A DNA stretch of 64,000 nt from Patagioenas fasciata (taxonomy: Eukaryota; Chordata; Aves; Columbiformes; Columbidae), in NCBI RefSeq assembly GCF_037038585.1, contig NC_092541.1, positions 877,445-941,444 of the forward strand, read 5' to 3'. The notes beneath the pieces are model-generated. The model had not been told where the DNA came from, searched no databases, and was given only the letters and a program-made list of their open reading frames with translations. Each line of letters begins with the position of its first letter. Position 1 is the first letter of the stretch. Positions 47,527-63,325 of this stretch are shown piece by piece. Both the position numbers and the translations under genes were made by a program.

Positions 47527-50500
47527 TGTCTCACTGCCAACTGCATTTTAAATGCATTTTGGGGGGGTGTGTTTGATTTCAGGGAGCTACCATCAGACGA
47601 GACGAGCACACGGGAGCGGTGATCGTAGCCAGGATCATGCGAGGGGGCGCAGCCGATCGCAGCGGTAAATTCCTCAAGAAAATGGGGTTTAAATTGCATT
47701 TGTAAACTCTTCGAAAACATCCAAAATAACACAAGTACAACGTTTCTTACTGAAAGTGGGTAAACCAACCTATGACTTGTAGGGGGAGGCACATGCAGTT
47801 GCCTCAGGCTGGACAGAAGGGCGATGCTTTCCAGTCTGTAGGTTGATTTTCATTTCCTTACCATCTTTTTCAGGTCTCGTCCACGTTGGGGATGAACTGA
47901 GAGAAGTGAACGGCGTGGCCGTGCTCCACAAGCGACCGGAAGAAATAAGTCAGATTTTGGTCTGCATTTTCCTTTCGAGATCTTTCCTGTTTGGTCCTTT
48001 ATTAATTACAATAGATGATGGAAAGAGCTTCCCTTTCCTGCTTTGTTTATGCTGGGCAAATTGCAAATTACCAGTCCATTTCCAGGAGATAAGCAGAGTA
48101 TTTATAACATGGCCCGTCGGCTGTGAGGCCGGTAGAGCTGTCACTCTGTTCTTCACGAGCAGATTCCTTGCGATATGAGCAAGATCTTTAGAGCGACAGC
48201 AGACATTAACTTTGTAGATTTGTACGTTTCCCCTGCTATTTGGGAAAATACAGCGATATTTTCCAAGGAGCACTTGAAAACGGTTCCTCTGCAAAAACTG
48301 CAGTTAATGTCGTGCTAAAAGCCCCAGACACCCAGTGAGCTGTAATCTGGAAATTAATGCGCTTGCTAAAAGTAAATGAAGGGATTTTAATGCAGGTCCT
48401 AATATTTTGTAGCCAAGTATTAATAGTTACTGCGCATGTCTCCAAAATGCCATTGCGGAGGATTCATGGAACATCATGATAGTGTCTGTAAAGAAGTTAA
48501 ATAGTGGATTAACTTGGCCTATTAAATTTCTGAGAAGAAGAGACAGACGTTTGCTCCTAAGTGGAACTTGGATAATCTGCCTTGTGTCTTGTCCTCCTTT
48601 CAGAATCAAAAACCATTTCTCTCTTCCTCAGGCTCAGTCTCAGGGATCAATAACATTAAAAATCATTCCAGCCGTCAAAGAAGAAGATCGTCTGAAAGAC
48701 AGCAAGGTGCGCGGCTTCGTCAAATACTCAAGTGTGTGTTTTCCTATTTCCACAATTCTGGCGCCTCTCTGAGCGCACGATTGCTGCCGTTCAGCGAGGA
48801 GCGTCACGCACCCATGATTGAACTAAAAAGATAGTAGAGCGGTTTCTCATTGTAAAAAGCGGTGCCCTTTTGTTCAGTAGAATGACTTCGGTGACTTCTC
48901 TCCTCCTCATCGTCTGGGCACGCGTTCTTTCGGCGCACTCCTGAAATCCAGCCGCTCCTTTTTGTTCACGTAATTCAAACGCGTGTTCCTGCCCATCTCC
49001 TCTTGCCGTGACAGCTGCTCCGTGTCCATTAGCACTGGGCGTTTTGCCACTTGCTCGAGGCACAACGGACCTGTTTGCAAACAGAGCTGCTTAATTATTT
49101 GAGTTCATTAGCCCACTGCACATATCTACACACTGAGTGCTTCGTTTGCGCTCCTTGATCAGCAGCTGCTCCCCTACAGGATTCCTCTGCCAGCCTCTGT
49201 TTCCCCTTCCCTCCTCTTGGTTGCCCCACTTAAAAGTAGTTCCGTAGTGATGTGTTAAATCGTAGTGAGATACAAACCCGAAGTGGAATAGATTTTGATA
49301 CATTAAAGGAACATTTAAAGGACAGTCTTTGTAACTGGGCAATGTTGCCATAAATCCCTTTTTATTGTTTTCTCCTTCAATTCTCTTTTCTGCCCATTTG
49401 TTCCATTTTTCACTTGCATAGGCGGTGAACTGTATTTCTGGGGACTTTGAGCCCCGTGTTGCTCAATGCCAAGACACAATGACCGGGTATGTGCTTGAAG
49501 GTTATTTTTCTGCATGAGTAAGTCAAAATAGAGGTGCCGTTTTTTGAGTATGATCCCGATTTCGGTGTTTTTCAGTACCATAAAGCATAAGGGAGAGATG
49601 AAGAGTATCCACAGCCAGCGGCTTAAGCACTGGGGCAGCTTTTGCAATGTAATTTGAAACTCTAAACGGGCCAAGAAGAAAGGAAGTGTTGCTTTCTTTT
49701 AAAGGTGTATATGAGGGCGCTTTTCTGCTATAACCCCAAAGAAGACAGAGCCATTCCTTGCCAGGAGGCTGGGCTGCCGTTCAAGAGACGACACATCCTG
49801 GAAGTCGTAAGCCAAGACGATCCCACGTGGTGGCAAGCGAAGCGTGTTGGGGATACCAACCTCCGAGCCGGCCTCATCCCCTCCAAACAGTTCCAAGAAA
49901 GGTTTGTCAGTGGAGATGAGACGTTTTCTATTTTTCAAAGGAAAGCACTGTTTCATTCTTTATTTTCAGTGCTGGAACATGCTATAAATTCTTTATAATT
50001 CTGAGCTTACGTGGTTAAAATAGAATTCCTTTCTCTTTAGACGACTGACTTACAGAAGAGCAATCGGCGCTCTGCAGAACCCCAGACCCGCGAAGAAGCC
50101 GTTGTGTAAGTGTGCTCTGTTCCCTCGGCAGTGCCTCCGGCGGGCCCAGCTTCTCAGGGTCTGTGTCTCAATAGTGCTGTGTTTGAGTATGTGCTGCGTA
50201 ATCTGGCCTTGACTGGTTTGTGTGGAAATCAGCTGCCACCTCGGAGGACTTGGGTCTGAGCTTTACCCAGCGTTACTGGTTCCTGTTGTTTTCAAAAGCC
50301 ACAGCCGTCCCTCTCTTCTTCATTTCAAGAACGTGAGGCCTTACACATGGTTTAGGGGTTTTAAAATTTGCTACTGTTCACATTTTTTTCTATGGTTTGA
50401 AACCTGAAAGCTGCAAGAGTAACCCTGTGCTACTACTTAAAATTCTTACGTAAGTGCATGAAATGATTCCAAGCTCATATGAAAAGAAACTGTAGCTTGA

Positions 50501-53500
50501 AGGACAAAAATCGCCTGTATCAAGATAGGTGTTCTTAGGGGAATTTTTAGGCTACAAAGAGGAGGAAGGATGCTCAACCCAATTATAAACCAGTATCACT
50601 GATTTACATGGAGCTTTTCCAAATGACTTTCCGTTACATTCAGCATTAGGAGGCATGTAATGACGATTGCTAATTAGGCTCTTTCTCAGATCTTTATGAG
50701 ACAATTAAGCCGATAACCGGTTATAATACTAAATTTTAACAACACGAGTCTTTAATCAGTTGATAAGGGAACACTTCTGCATCATTTTTTTTAAGTTAGA
50801 AAAGCCTCTTAAGCAAATCAGACCAGGAGAACCTTCCTTTCCATTCCCTCTAATTTTACTCAAATAATCTGCCAGTCTTTTAATACCGTACCACCTCTGC
50901 CTTTCATGCTAACTGCAGATGATCAGTCTTCTGATAAAGGTGGGTACTCTCCTGACTCATTTTCTGCTGAATATAATCAACCAAAGTCTTTGTCTTTCCA
51001 TTCTGCATGCTGTGATTTATTTTTTCCACATTATACGTGCTTCTTGTGAATAATATTCCAGGTATCGATATTCCAGCAGCTTTGGTGAGAGGGGCTTTGG
51101 GGTGATCATAGCTGGAGGAGGGGTAGGTTGGATTTTTAACATAGATTTGCATAATATTTTACATATTTGTGTGTGACAAAAGCATCAAATCTTTACCTTT
51201 TTAATCAAGAATTAATAAGCAATGGTAAGTTAACTTAGTCGAAAGGAAGGTGTTTAGAGTCTTCAGAAAGGGCAGGAAGGAGGAGCTGGGGAACGCTGGA
51301 CCGCTCAGCCTCACCTCCAAGGGTCTTTTTAAACTACAAACCAAGGCAAATAGGGTTTTGTAGCATTAGTGTTTGTGTTAGAAAAGTGTGTGCATAGAGT
51401 GTAGGAGATAAAGCTGCTTCCTCTGTGGCAATGAGCCCAGCTCGGATCACAGGCACTTTTTAAGGTATCTCCCTCCTCCCCTCTCCTTCTCCCCTTTCCC
51501 CTCCCTCTCCTTTTCCATTTACAGAGGACTGTGACTGTGAAGGATATTTCAACGGCCAGTACATAGGTGAGAAACCAGAGGCGCTTTCCTCTTCCCTAAG
51601 AACCCCTGGGAAAAAACCCAAACCCCAAAACACCCCACCCCAAAAATCCACCCCCATGTTAAAAAAGCAAAACCAGCTTATTTGTGTTAATTTCCCATAT
51701 ATTCCTAAACTGGGTTATGCGCAGGGGCGTAACTGGACTCTGGTGTAGGCAGCACTTGGCAACGCAAGGTGCTGAGGGGTTTTTTATAGGTGGGGTGCTT
51801 GGTTTTCTCCCTGATATGCACATTTTTCATCTCTAAGATTGGCACGTGCACTGATTTGATTACAAAACCATTGTGACGGTAACTAACTCGTAGTCAAAGA
51901 CAGGAGAACTTAGAGCTGGACAAGCTTGAAAATGGAGCTAAATGAAGAGATGGTTTAATAGCTGTTCTGTTTTCCCGGCCAGCTGGCCTGCGCAGGAGCT
52001 TTCGACTGAGCCGTAAGGAGAAGGAGAACAGTGTGAGTGAAGGAAAACAAGTGGAGCAGGCAGACCCAGCTGAGTTCCTCACCTATGAAGAAGTCACCAA
52101 GTACCAGCAGCAGCCGGGTGAGCAGCAGAGGCTGGTGGTTTTGATTGGTAAGTCCGCCATTGCTTCCAATCCTTTCACAAATAACCACCGAATAAACCCC
52201 CAACCAAACTCATCAAATCCGTTTCTCATTTTTCTGCTTCCCTTGCCATTGGTTTTCACTTAAACACGCGCGTAGTTATGCAGTCAGAACCACCCTTGAA
52301 AAGGTATAGGGTGGAATTATCTAGCAAAATTTTGCACGCAGTTTTAATTCCGTGTGCCTAACAGCCTCATGTTAAACCAGTTTCCCAGGATGTCACAGAA
52401 ATCCCATAAAACTGACTGCTAAGCTGACAGATTCTCTGACAATGTTTGTCCAACAGTTGTTGAAGGAATCAGTTTGGTATTCGTCACATCAAAACGTGGC
52501 GGGTCCTGAGGTCTCTCATGTACAGGTGTCTTCAGGCATATCCCTGCATCATGTTGTGTGAAACTGATGTTATTCTCTTTGCAATATTTTATTCTACGCA
52601 GATATTTTAGTCAGTTGTGTTTTCTCAGGTTGTTTGGGGGCCAGATTAAGTGAGCTCAAGCAGAAGGTGGTGGCCGAGAACCCGCAGGAGTACGGAGTTG
52701 CAGTTCCACGTGAGTCACCTTCACTGACTTTGGTTTGTAGCCACTTTATTCCTTAATTGCTAATTATGTAGTGCTGGCTGCACTGATTGATTCAGCCCAA
52801 ACAGGTGTGTTTAAGTCATCTTCAGAACATCATAGCAGCTTCTATCAGGTGTAAGAAAGCTTCTTCCTAGTTTTTGTGCTAGTTCTATCACTCTCGGGAG
52901 CAAAACCACTTTGGTTTTGGTCTTAGAATTTTTGATATTGAGTTTAAAACAAACTTAGAATATTTGATTTGCATTTTATGTTAATTGGAATTTGCCAGTG
53001 TGTAACCACCTTGTCTGAGGTAATGAAAACGTGACTGGAATTAAACAGAAAATAGAGTTGGTTGCTAAGGTTGGCCTGTCCTGTCTTGCTTCCGTTCTCT
53101 TCTCTAGATACAACCAGGTCAAGGAAAAGTCATGAGAAAGAAGGAGTGGAATACAATTTTGTCTCCAAGCAATCATTTGAGACGGACGTGCAGCAAAACA
53201 AGTGAGTTAACTTAAAAATACTGCTACAGATGACTGTATTTTAAAAATACCGCTAATTTAATTTTGCGTCATATGAATGCCAAAATGAGGTGTAAAGCTG
53301 GACGAGTTGTATTATGAGGGTTCAGCTTTCCACGTCAAAAGCTCTTTATTCAATCTGGACTGTTAGTGTGAACTCAGAAATTTAGTAAGAAGCGATTCAG
53401 AGCCAGCATTTGACTGCTGGGACTTCAGGAACAGCTGCTGAATGTTGTAAGTGAAATATTCTCCGGGGATCTTATTTTAAAACCTTGACTTTTCAGATTT

Positions 53501-54260
53501 GTGGAACACGGAGAATACAAAGAAAACCTGTACGGTACAAGTCTCGAGGCAATCCGGTCCGTGATGGCCAAGAAGAAGGTTTGTTTGGTGGACGTGGTAC
53601 CTGAAGTAAGTTCCGCAGCTTATTTTAAAGAAAGCAACTATTTCATCCTGGGCTGCCAGTACGGTCTATAAAACACTCTATTTGCAGGCAGTGAAGCACT
53701 TGAGGACACCTGAGTTTAAACCTTACGTTATCTTCGTGAAGCCTCTCGTTCCAGAAAAGAAAAAACCTGTCCTGAAATCTCCCACATCAGAAGAAATCTC
53801 ATCCCCCCTTGTATGTATTTAAACTTCAACCTCTTCTTTTCAGACATTAAATAAGTGTTTGGGCTGGAATTTCTATGATACAGAAGAGCTCCTATTGCAG
53901 AACAGCAAGAGTGGGGCACTAAGCGGGTCCTAATGGGAGCAGCTCATTTCGTTGCCTTTCAAAGCAATGACTTATTGTGCTAATATACTTCAAAATGCTA
54001 GTAATTAATATATTTTAAAATGCTAGTAATGAAAAAGACACACTGTGGATCTCATACCATCTTCTGGTGTTGATCAGCAGGATGAAGAACAGCAGGAAAT
54101 TCTTAATTCAGCAGCGTTCATTGAGGAGCAGTATGGACACTTAATTGACGCGGTGCTGGTGAAAGAAGATCTGCAGAGCGCCTGTAATCAGCTGAAAACG
54201 GAGCTAGAGAAACTGAACAAGGATTCATTCTGGGTGCCCGTCAGCTGGGTGAGGTCGTAG
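44244..54260 (+). CDS. MPP3: MPP3, membrane-palmitoylated-type MAGUK scaffold; complete CDS, 18 coding exons
   Basis: Exons are 44244-44268, 45419-45537, 46013-46090, 46353-46433, 46698-46835, 47583-47664, 47874-47959, 48632-48706, 49705-49901, 50041-50105, 50919-50939, 51525-51566, 51983-52147, 52629-52709, 53108-53201, 53497-53605, 53688-53810 and 54081-54260. They total 1,761 nt (586 aa; human is 585). It starts [17 protein letters not shown]. Domains in order: L27 pair (about 5-120); PDZ (about 137-217; [19 protein letters not shown]); SH3 (229-295; [20 protein letters not shown]); a hook region with DCDCEGYF; guanylate-kinase-like domain (about 385-575; [38 protein letters not shown]) with a degenerate P-loop, as usual for catalytically dead MAGUKs. 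It ends [13 protein letters not shown]. It scaffolds junction proteins such as nectins and CADMs at the plasma membrane. The exon 50919-50939 is only 21 bp. The last acceptor is a tandem CAGCAG. Confidence 0.98.
44400..45250 (+). mobile_element. CR1 LINE, longest copy in the window, in an MPP3 intron
   Basis: About 850 bp in plus sense. It starts upstream of the other copies ('ctcccacacccctggggtga') and continues through 'gttggggaatgagctatta' and 'ggcagaggggcaggag'-equivalent blocks, 'gcagacattcaaacccgcc' and 'gactggatgagcttcc'-like sequence. The very 3' end is degraded. It contains inactivated coding remnants only. Confidence 0.9.
47437..47524. repeat. (CA)n microsatellite, about 88 bp, upstream of an MPP3 exon
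   Basis: Nearly perfect CA dinucleotide with two interruptions (TC at about 47469 and GC at about 47478). It ends 58 bp before the exon at 47583. It generates spurious Val-Cys and Thr-His open frames. Confidence 0.98.
51255..51325 (+). mobile_element. Possible short CR1 ORF2 remnant in an MPP3 intron
   Basis: The string 'ggaggagctggggaacgctg', then 'accgctcagcctcacctcc', resembles the reverse-transcriptase stretch encoding W-R-P-V/L-S-L-T-S in CR1-type LINEs. It is only about 70 bp, so this is a weak call. Confidence 0.4.
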
Positions 54261-55850
54261 CTTCTTATCCGCTGTTTAAGTGAAAGGTTGTAAAAAATGT
54301 CTTGTAAATATATGGATTAGAAAAGGGAAATAATGTCCAATTCACTTCAGAACTGCTGGTCTGGCTTGATACATAAAGACTGCAGGAGAAAAACTGAACA
54401 AAGTCAGAAGCCAACACTGCCTTCCTGAATCAACATCTTTAATAGCAGCTGTCATGTAAAAGTCAATACTTAGACTAAACAGATCAGTAGAAGACTGGAG
54501 TGACTTTTAGACTGTAAATAGTGCATTTTGTACAGTAAAGTTTCACACAGAGCCCCACGCTTTCCCAGATCTGACACTCAGAACTGCAATTTTCATCCTT
54601 TGGCCACAAATTTTGAATTAAGGCATCTGAGAAGGTTCTTTTCAGGATCCAGTGTGCCTGCAGAGCAAGCTCCTTCAGCCAGGTAGGAAGGATGTTGCAA
54701 ATCCTTTCCAATTAGGCACTAAAGCTAGGCTAGTTGGAAATATTTCAGTGGCTGATTCTTTATTTTATATCCATTCCATGTTTCCCAATGTGTCCAAGTT
54801 GTCTTGCACAGGTATTGGTCTGCTCACTTTCCCCATCTCCCTAAGACACAAACACACCAGCTCGTAAAACAGAGACTTTGCTTTAGTCTACATGGAAACA
54901 ACTGCCTGTGATTTAAAAGAGAACTTTTCCAAAGCTCCTTTTCTACAAGACATCTTTGCAAATCCCATGTGATGCGAGAGCACCTTGGCGCCAACACGGC
55001 AGCTCCAAAATGGGTGCTGAAACTTCACCGAGTAGCTGAGCTCCAGCTCCAAATCATTTCTCATTTATCACCACCTTTCTTTGAAATGAGTTAAGTGCTT
55101 CCAGAGCATCCGATCACCTACAGCACGTCCCGAGGAAGAAATCTTAACTGGTAGAGGATCTTGTATATATTTCTGGAGATCTGAATATACAGGATTTTTT
55201 TTAGGAGGGTGTTACTAAGAAAAGGCAGAGGGATGACTCTGGAAGCACTTATGCTTTACAATTATTGAAAAAAAAGTATATGAGCATTGTACAGGTGCAC
55301 GTTAACTGAAACTAGGTCCTGTTTTCCATTCCCTGCTGAGGTCTCATCTTTCCTGTGTACTATTCAACAAGACCTTTTGGTCCCTGACTCTTACCAGTGT
55401 GATGTAATTCTTCACTGCATTGAACAGAACTACACTGCATATTAAAAGCACATTTCCTATACACCAGTGTCACTGAATCTACAGAGGCTAAAAGAGTCCC
55501 GTGCCGATCCGCGGAAGAGCAGCTGAAAAGTAATATCACAAAATAGAGCACTAACCTTATTTTATGCTAAGGCAGGAATTTCAGAAAAGGTCCGTGTTGA
55601 ATGCCGTACAGCGAGAGCACGAGGCGCCGTACGGCACTGGGATTTCATAGCCAAAACCTGACATTACCAGAAAAATCTCTTGGTTGTGCGTAAGGGAAGG
55701 AGAAACTGGAGTTGGTTCCTCAGTTTGGTTTTTGGATCTGTAGGACTGCTGGTGGTCAAACAAGGCACAGAGGAGGGCTGCGAATTCCCCCACCTCCTTT
55801 GGTTTTATTTCAAATCAAAGTCCGTTCACACCGGAGAGCCGCCCGTAGGT
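54261..55850. other. Convergent 3' UTRs of MPP3 and the RAB18-like gene
   Basis: MPP3 (plus) and the RAB18-like gene (minus) end tail to tail about 1.6 kb apart. On the minus strand an AATAAA signal lies at 55804-55809, about 45 bp past the RAB18-like stop, and another at 54759-54764. No coding sequence of its own was recognised. In particular, CFAP97D1, which lies between MPP3 and DUSP3 in human, was not seen. Confidence 0.6.
55804..55809 (-). terminator. Candidate polyadenylation signal of the RAB18-like gene
   Basis: Minus-strand AATAAA about 45 nt downstream of the stop codon at 55851-55853. A second AATAAA at 54759-54764 could define a longer 3' UTR. Confidence 0.45.
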
Positions 55851-58800
55851 CTAAGAAAGCGGACAGAACGCCCCGCAGAAGCTCCTGTCCCGCCGTGCTG
55901 AGGATTCCCGCAGCTGCACTCTCTCCTTCTCTGCGTTTTTCTTGCAAACACCCGGTGTCTCCAGGATCTTTGCGGCCAGTTCCTCGAAGGCGTATTGGAC
56001 CCCGTCCCGTGTCTTGGCACTGGTCTCTGGGGAAGGGGAAAAGGGGATTTTATCCTATTTGCAGGGAGTGTTCTCCCCTGTAAGCAGTTCTTTTGGAAGC
56101 AGAGAGAAAATATCTTTATAAGAAATGAAACTTCTCTATATTCTCCCTTAAAGGCACACTAAGTTGAATATGATAACCAAAAATACATCCAGTCTGAAGC
56201 ATCTCGTTTCCCCACCTGAAAAAACTTCCACAGCTCCCCATTCTCTCCATAATGAGAAACAGAAATTGTTCTCAGTTTGTGACAGTAAATCTACAAGACT
56301 ACAAGTCCTGCTGGTTTGAAGGGAATGTAGAATTCATGCCTACACGCTATACGAAGCCAATCTGTTTGGGAGATCAGTACCTCCCGCAGTCCGTGCAGAG
56401 CATCTCTGAGAAAAGTTAAACCCCACACCTATGCCTATGAACCAATGCGGCAAAAGGAGCCCTGTTAATTAAGTACTCAAGAAACAAAAGTAAATTAACC
56501 TGTCAATCTGAAATATAATTGTACACTACATTCACACTTAGCAATACCAAAATAAACATGAATATACAAGTTTTTGGAGCATTTACATACCTATAAAAAG
56601 CAGCGAGTGTTTCCTGGCGAACTGGAGTCCTTCTTTCCTCTCTACTTCACGGTCAGGCTGCAGAGACAAATGAATGGGACTAAAATAAGCAACGTTTGCC
56701 GCTTGGAGGAAGCCCCAGGAAAAGCGTCACTGTGGAAGTGAGCGTGTGAAGCCCATCAACCCACGGAATAATCAGCAGCTGGATTTCCCCACTCCGCACA
56801 CAGCCACCGTTAGGGGGTCACGCCTGGGTAACGTGGAAGAGCGTAAAACGGTGCCTTGCCAAACTGACCTTGTCGGTTTTATTGCCAACTAACATCCTCA
56901 CGGTGTTGTTCTTGGTGATGTACGTGTCCAGCTCCTTCAGCCAGCCCTCCAGGCCCGTGAAAGTCTCTTTTCGTGTAACATCATACACTGGCAACAGAGG
57001 AAGATGAACAGCTCTAGACTCTTGCATAATATTTACTTCATTCTAGCAGAATTCAGGCCCAGCTGGCTAACTACTGTCCCCCCCTCAAAAAATAAGCCAC
57101 ATCAGGGAATTACAGAAAGATGTATCAACCGTATCGTCTTCCCCAAGCTGAAACACGTTGGCTGTGCTCACCCACAGTCACGGGGGACTACAGAACACAA
57201 GCAGTATCTCTGCCATACATCTAGGACTGGAAATCAGACTTACGAGGTGAATTTTATACTTGTCACTAGCTCTGAATTGGGCCACGCAGAGTATTTTAAA
57301 GTAGGTATTTTGTCACCTCATTTAACTTACAACTAATTAACTGATAACTAACATCCATTACTTGTGCTACAAACCTCATGTCTTACAGTAATCACATCAA
57401 TAGTTTCTGCCAAAAAAAGTAAAAACGAACGAACCTTATTACAGAAACTCACCAAATAACGGCAAAGCTAATAATTCATCTACTCAAGAGCCGGCAGTGT
57501 GAGACCTCTTTATTTTCAATTCAAACTATTTTGAAGCAGCAGGATTTCCTGCCGACGGTTCTGAATACTCCGTGTGTGAGCTAACGATGCAGTAATGTTG
57601 TAGAAAATGGAGTTGTGCCTGTGGTTCCCTAGCCAGCCTCCTCTTCTACAGACACGCGCGTTTAGGTAGCAATAGAGACCACACTTGCTGTAACCGTGGT
57701 TTTCTCCCATAAACCTCCTACCTAAAACAACCCCTTGAGCTCCGCGGTAATAACTGGGAGTCAGTGTTCTAAAGCGCTCCTGTCCTGCTGTGTCCTACAA
57801 AGGAAAAACACAAAACACAAAAACCCCACCACATACACAAAAAAAATCAAGTATATTTAGAATAAAAATAATATTTTAAACTACACAAAATTAATTTTTT
57901 TCCTGCTCAGGAAGGACAGTGAAACAATGAGGCAGCAGAAGGTGGGGAGCAGTCAGAAAACGTGAGCAAAGCAACAGAAAATGGATGAGGATGGGTAGAA
58001 AAGCACAGAGAGGACTTCATTGTTAAAGCAATAAACGCAGACACCTGTAGCATGAGTGAGACAAGAAAATCAATGGGACTCAAAGAGAGAACCCCAAAAG
58101 GCTCTTGCTGCAAACCAAGCCGCTGGGCTTAATCAGTTAATGATAATGAGCAATAACTGGGTTTCCAGTGGAAGACGCAAGAAAGGAGACCCCGTGGTTC
58201 CAAAAGCTTCCCTCTGCTCCTCCGCACCAGGAAAGGAGAATGCAGCTGAAGAGCCGCTTCAGGTTTGCTAAGACTCTAAAACCAGCAGAAAGCACCTGGG
58301 CTGTTCCGGGTGCAGTACAGACACAGTCACCGCGCAGCCTCGATGGAAGTTACCAAAAAAGTGGGACCTTGGAGTTCTCACACACCTGTCAAGAACAGCA
58401 CCTACCCATATCGCGAGCTGCACCGCGTGGCCGTCCACCACCATCTTCTTCACTTTAAAATCAATACCTGAGAAGGGAAGAGCTCTCAGGAGGAACCGAT
58501 GAATCCGCCCCCGCCTCCCGGTAACGGGACCCAAACGAGAAGCGAAAACTGCCCGCAGCGAGCACCGCACCGCGAGCGGGTTCGGGACTCACCAACAGTG
58601 GGTTTCAGTTGGGGCTCGAACCCACCACCCGTGAACCTCAGCAGGAGGCTGCGGGAAGAGACACGGCGGGCTCAGCCCGGGGCTGCGGGCGCCCGGTCTG
58701 CACGGCACAGCCCCACATCCTGCACGGCCCCGCGGTCTGCACCGCACAGCCCCACGTCCTGCACGGCCCCGCGGTCTGCACGGCACAGCCCCACGTCCTG

Positions 58801-59255
58801 CACGGCACAGCCCCACGTCCTGCACGGCACAGCCCCACGTCCTGCACGGCCCCGCGGTCTGCACCGCACAGCCCCACATCCTGCACGGCCCCGCGGTCTG
58901 CACGGCACAGCCCCACGTCCTGCACGGCACAGCCCCACGTCCTGCACGGCACAGCCCCACGTCCTGCACGGCCCCGCGGTCTGCACCGCACAGCCCCACG
59001 TCCTGCACTACTGCACCGCCCCGCAGTCCGCACCACACCACCCCACATCCCCACACTCTGCACTGCACAGCCCCACATCCTGCACCGCCCCACAGTATGC
59101 ACCGCATCGCCCCACATCCTGCACGGCCCCGCGGTCTGCACGGCACAGCCCCACAGTCTGCACCGCACAGCCCCACATCCCGCACCGCACCTGGACTTGC
59201 CCACCGCGCTGTCTCCGACCAGCAGCAGCTTCAGAGTGAGCGCCGCAGGGTCCAT
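55851..59255 (-). CDS. RAB18-like small GTPase (RAB18 paralogue); complete CDS, 7 exons
   Basis: Exons are 59191-59255, 58593-58648, 58406-58467, 57722-57794, 56869-56987, 56591-56657 and 55851-56026, totalling 618 nt (205 aa; RAB18 is 206). GTPase motifs: P-loop GDSAVGKS (14-21), switch I region with [35 protein letters not shown] and ETSAK. It starts [16 protein letters not shown]. The sequence [20 protein letters not shown] is RAB18-type. The C-terminus is FCGAFCPLS, a CAAX-like end; RAB18 ends in a CAAX-type motif with Leu last, whereas the terminal Ser here would favour farnesyl over geranylgeranyl transfer by the usual rule. RAB18 acts on lipid droplets and at ER/Golgi contacts; a similar job is inferred for this paralogue. 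Human has a single RAB18 gene, on chromosome 10, so this is a separate locus. It is head to head with DUSP3. Confidence 0.93.
58690..59188. repeat. Compound minisatellite (22-bp and 17-bp units) filling RAB18-like intron 1
   Basis: The plus strand alternates a 22-bp unit (ACGGCACAGCCCCACGTCCT + GC) with a 17-bp unit (ACGGCCCCGCGGTCTGC). The first half is regular and units diverge toward 59,000-59,190 (CACATCC, CCGCAGT, CCACAGT variants). The array occupies about 500 of the 542 bp of the intron. Long open frames on both strands here come from the array. Confidence 0.95.

Positions 59256-63325
<4,070 letters not shown>

Noticed and set aside
47333-47576. Val-Cys-rich and Thr-His-rich open frames
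   Set aside because: They are translations of the (CA)n microsatellite.
54261-55850. A CFAP97D1 orthologue between MPP3 and DUSP3, as in human
   Set aside because: I searched this interval and the RAB18-like introns by eye and found no recognisable coding exon for it. It may be absent or elsewhere.
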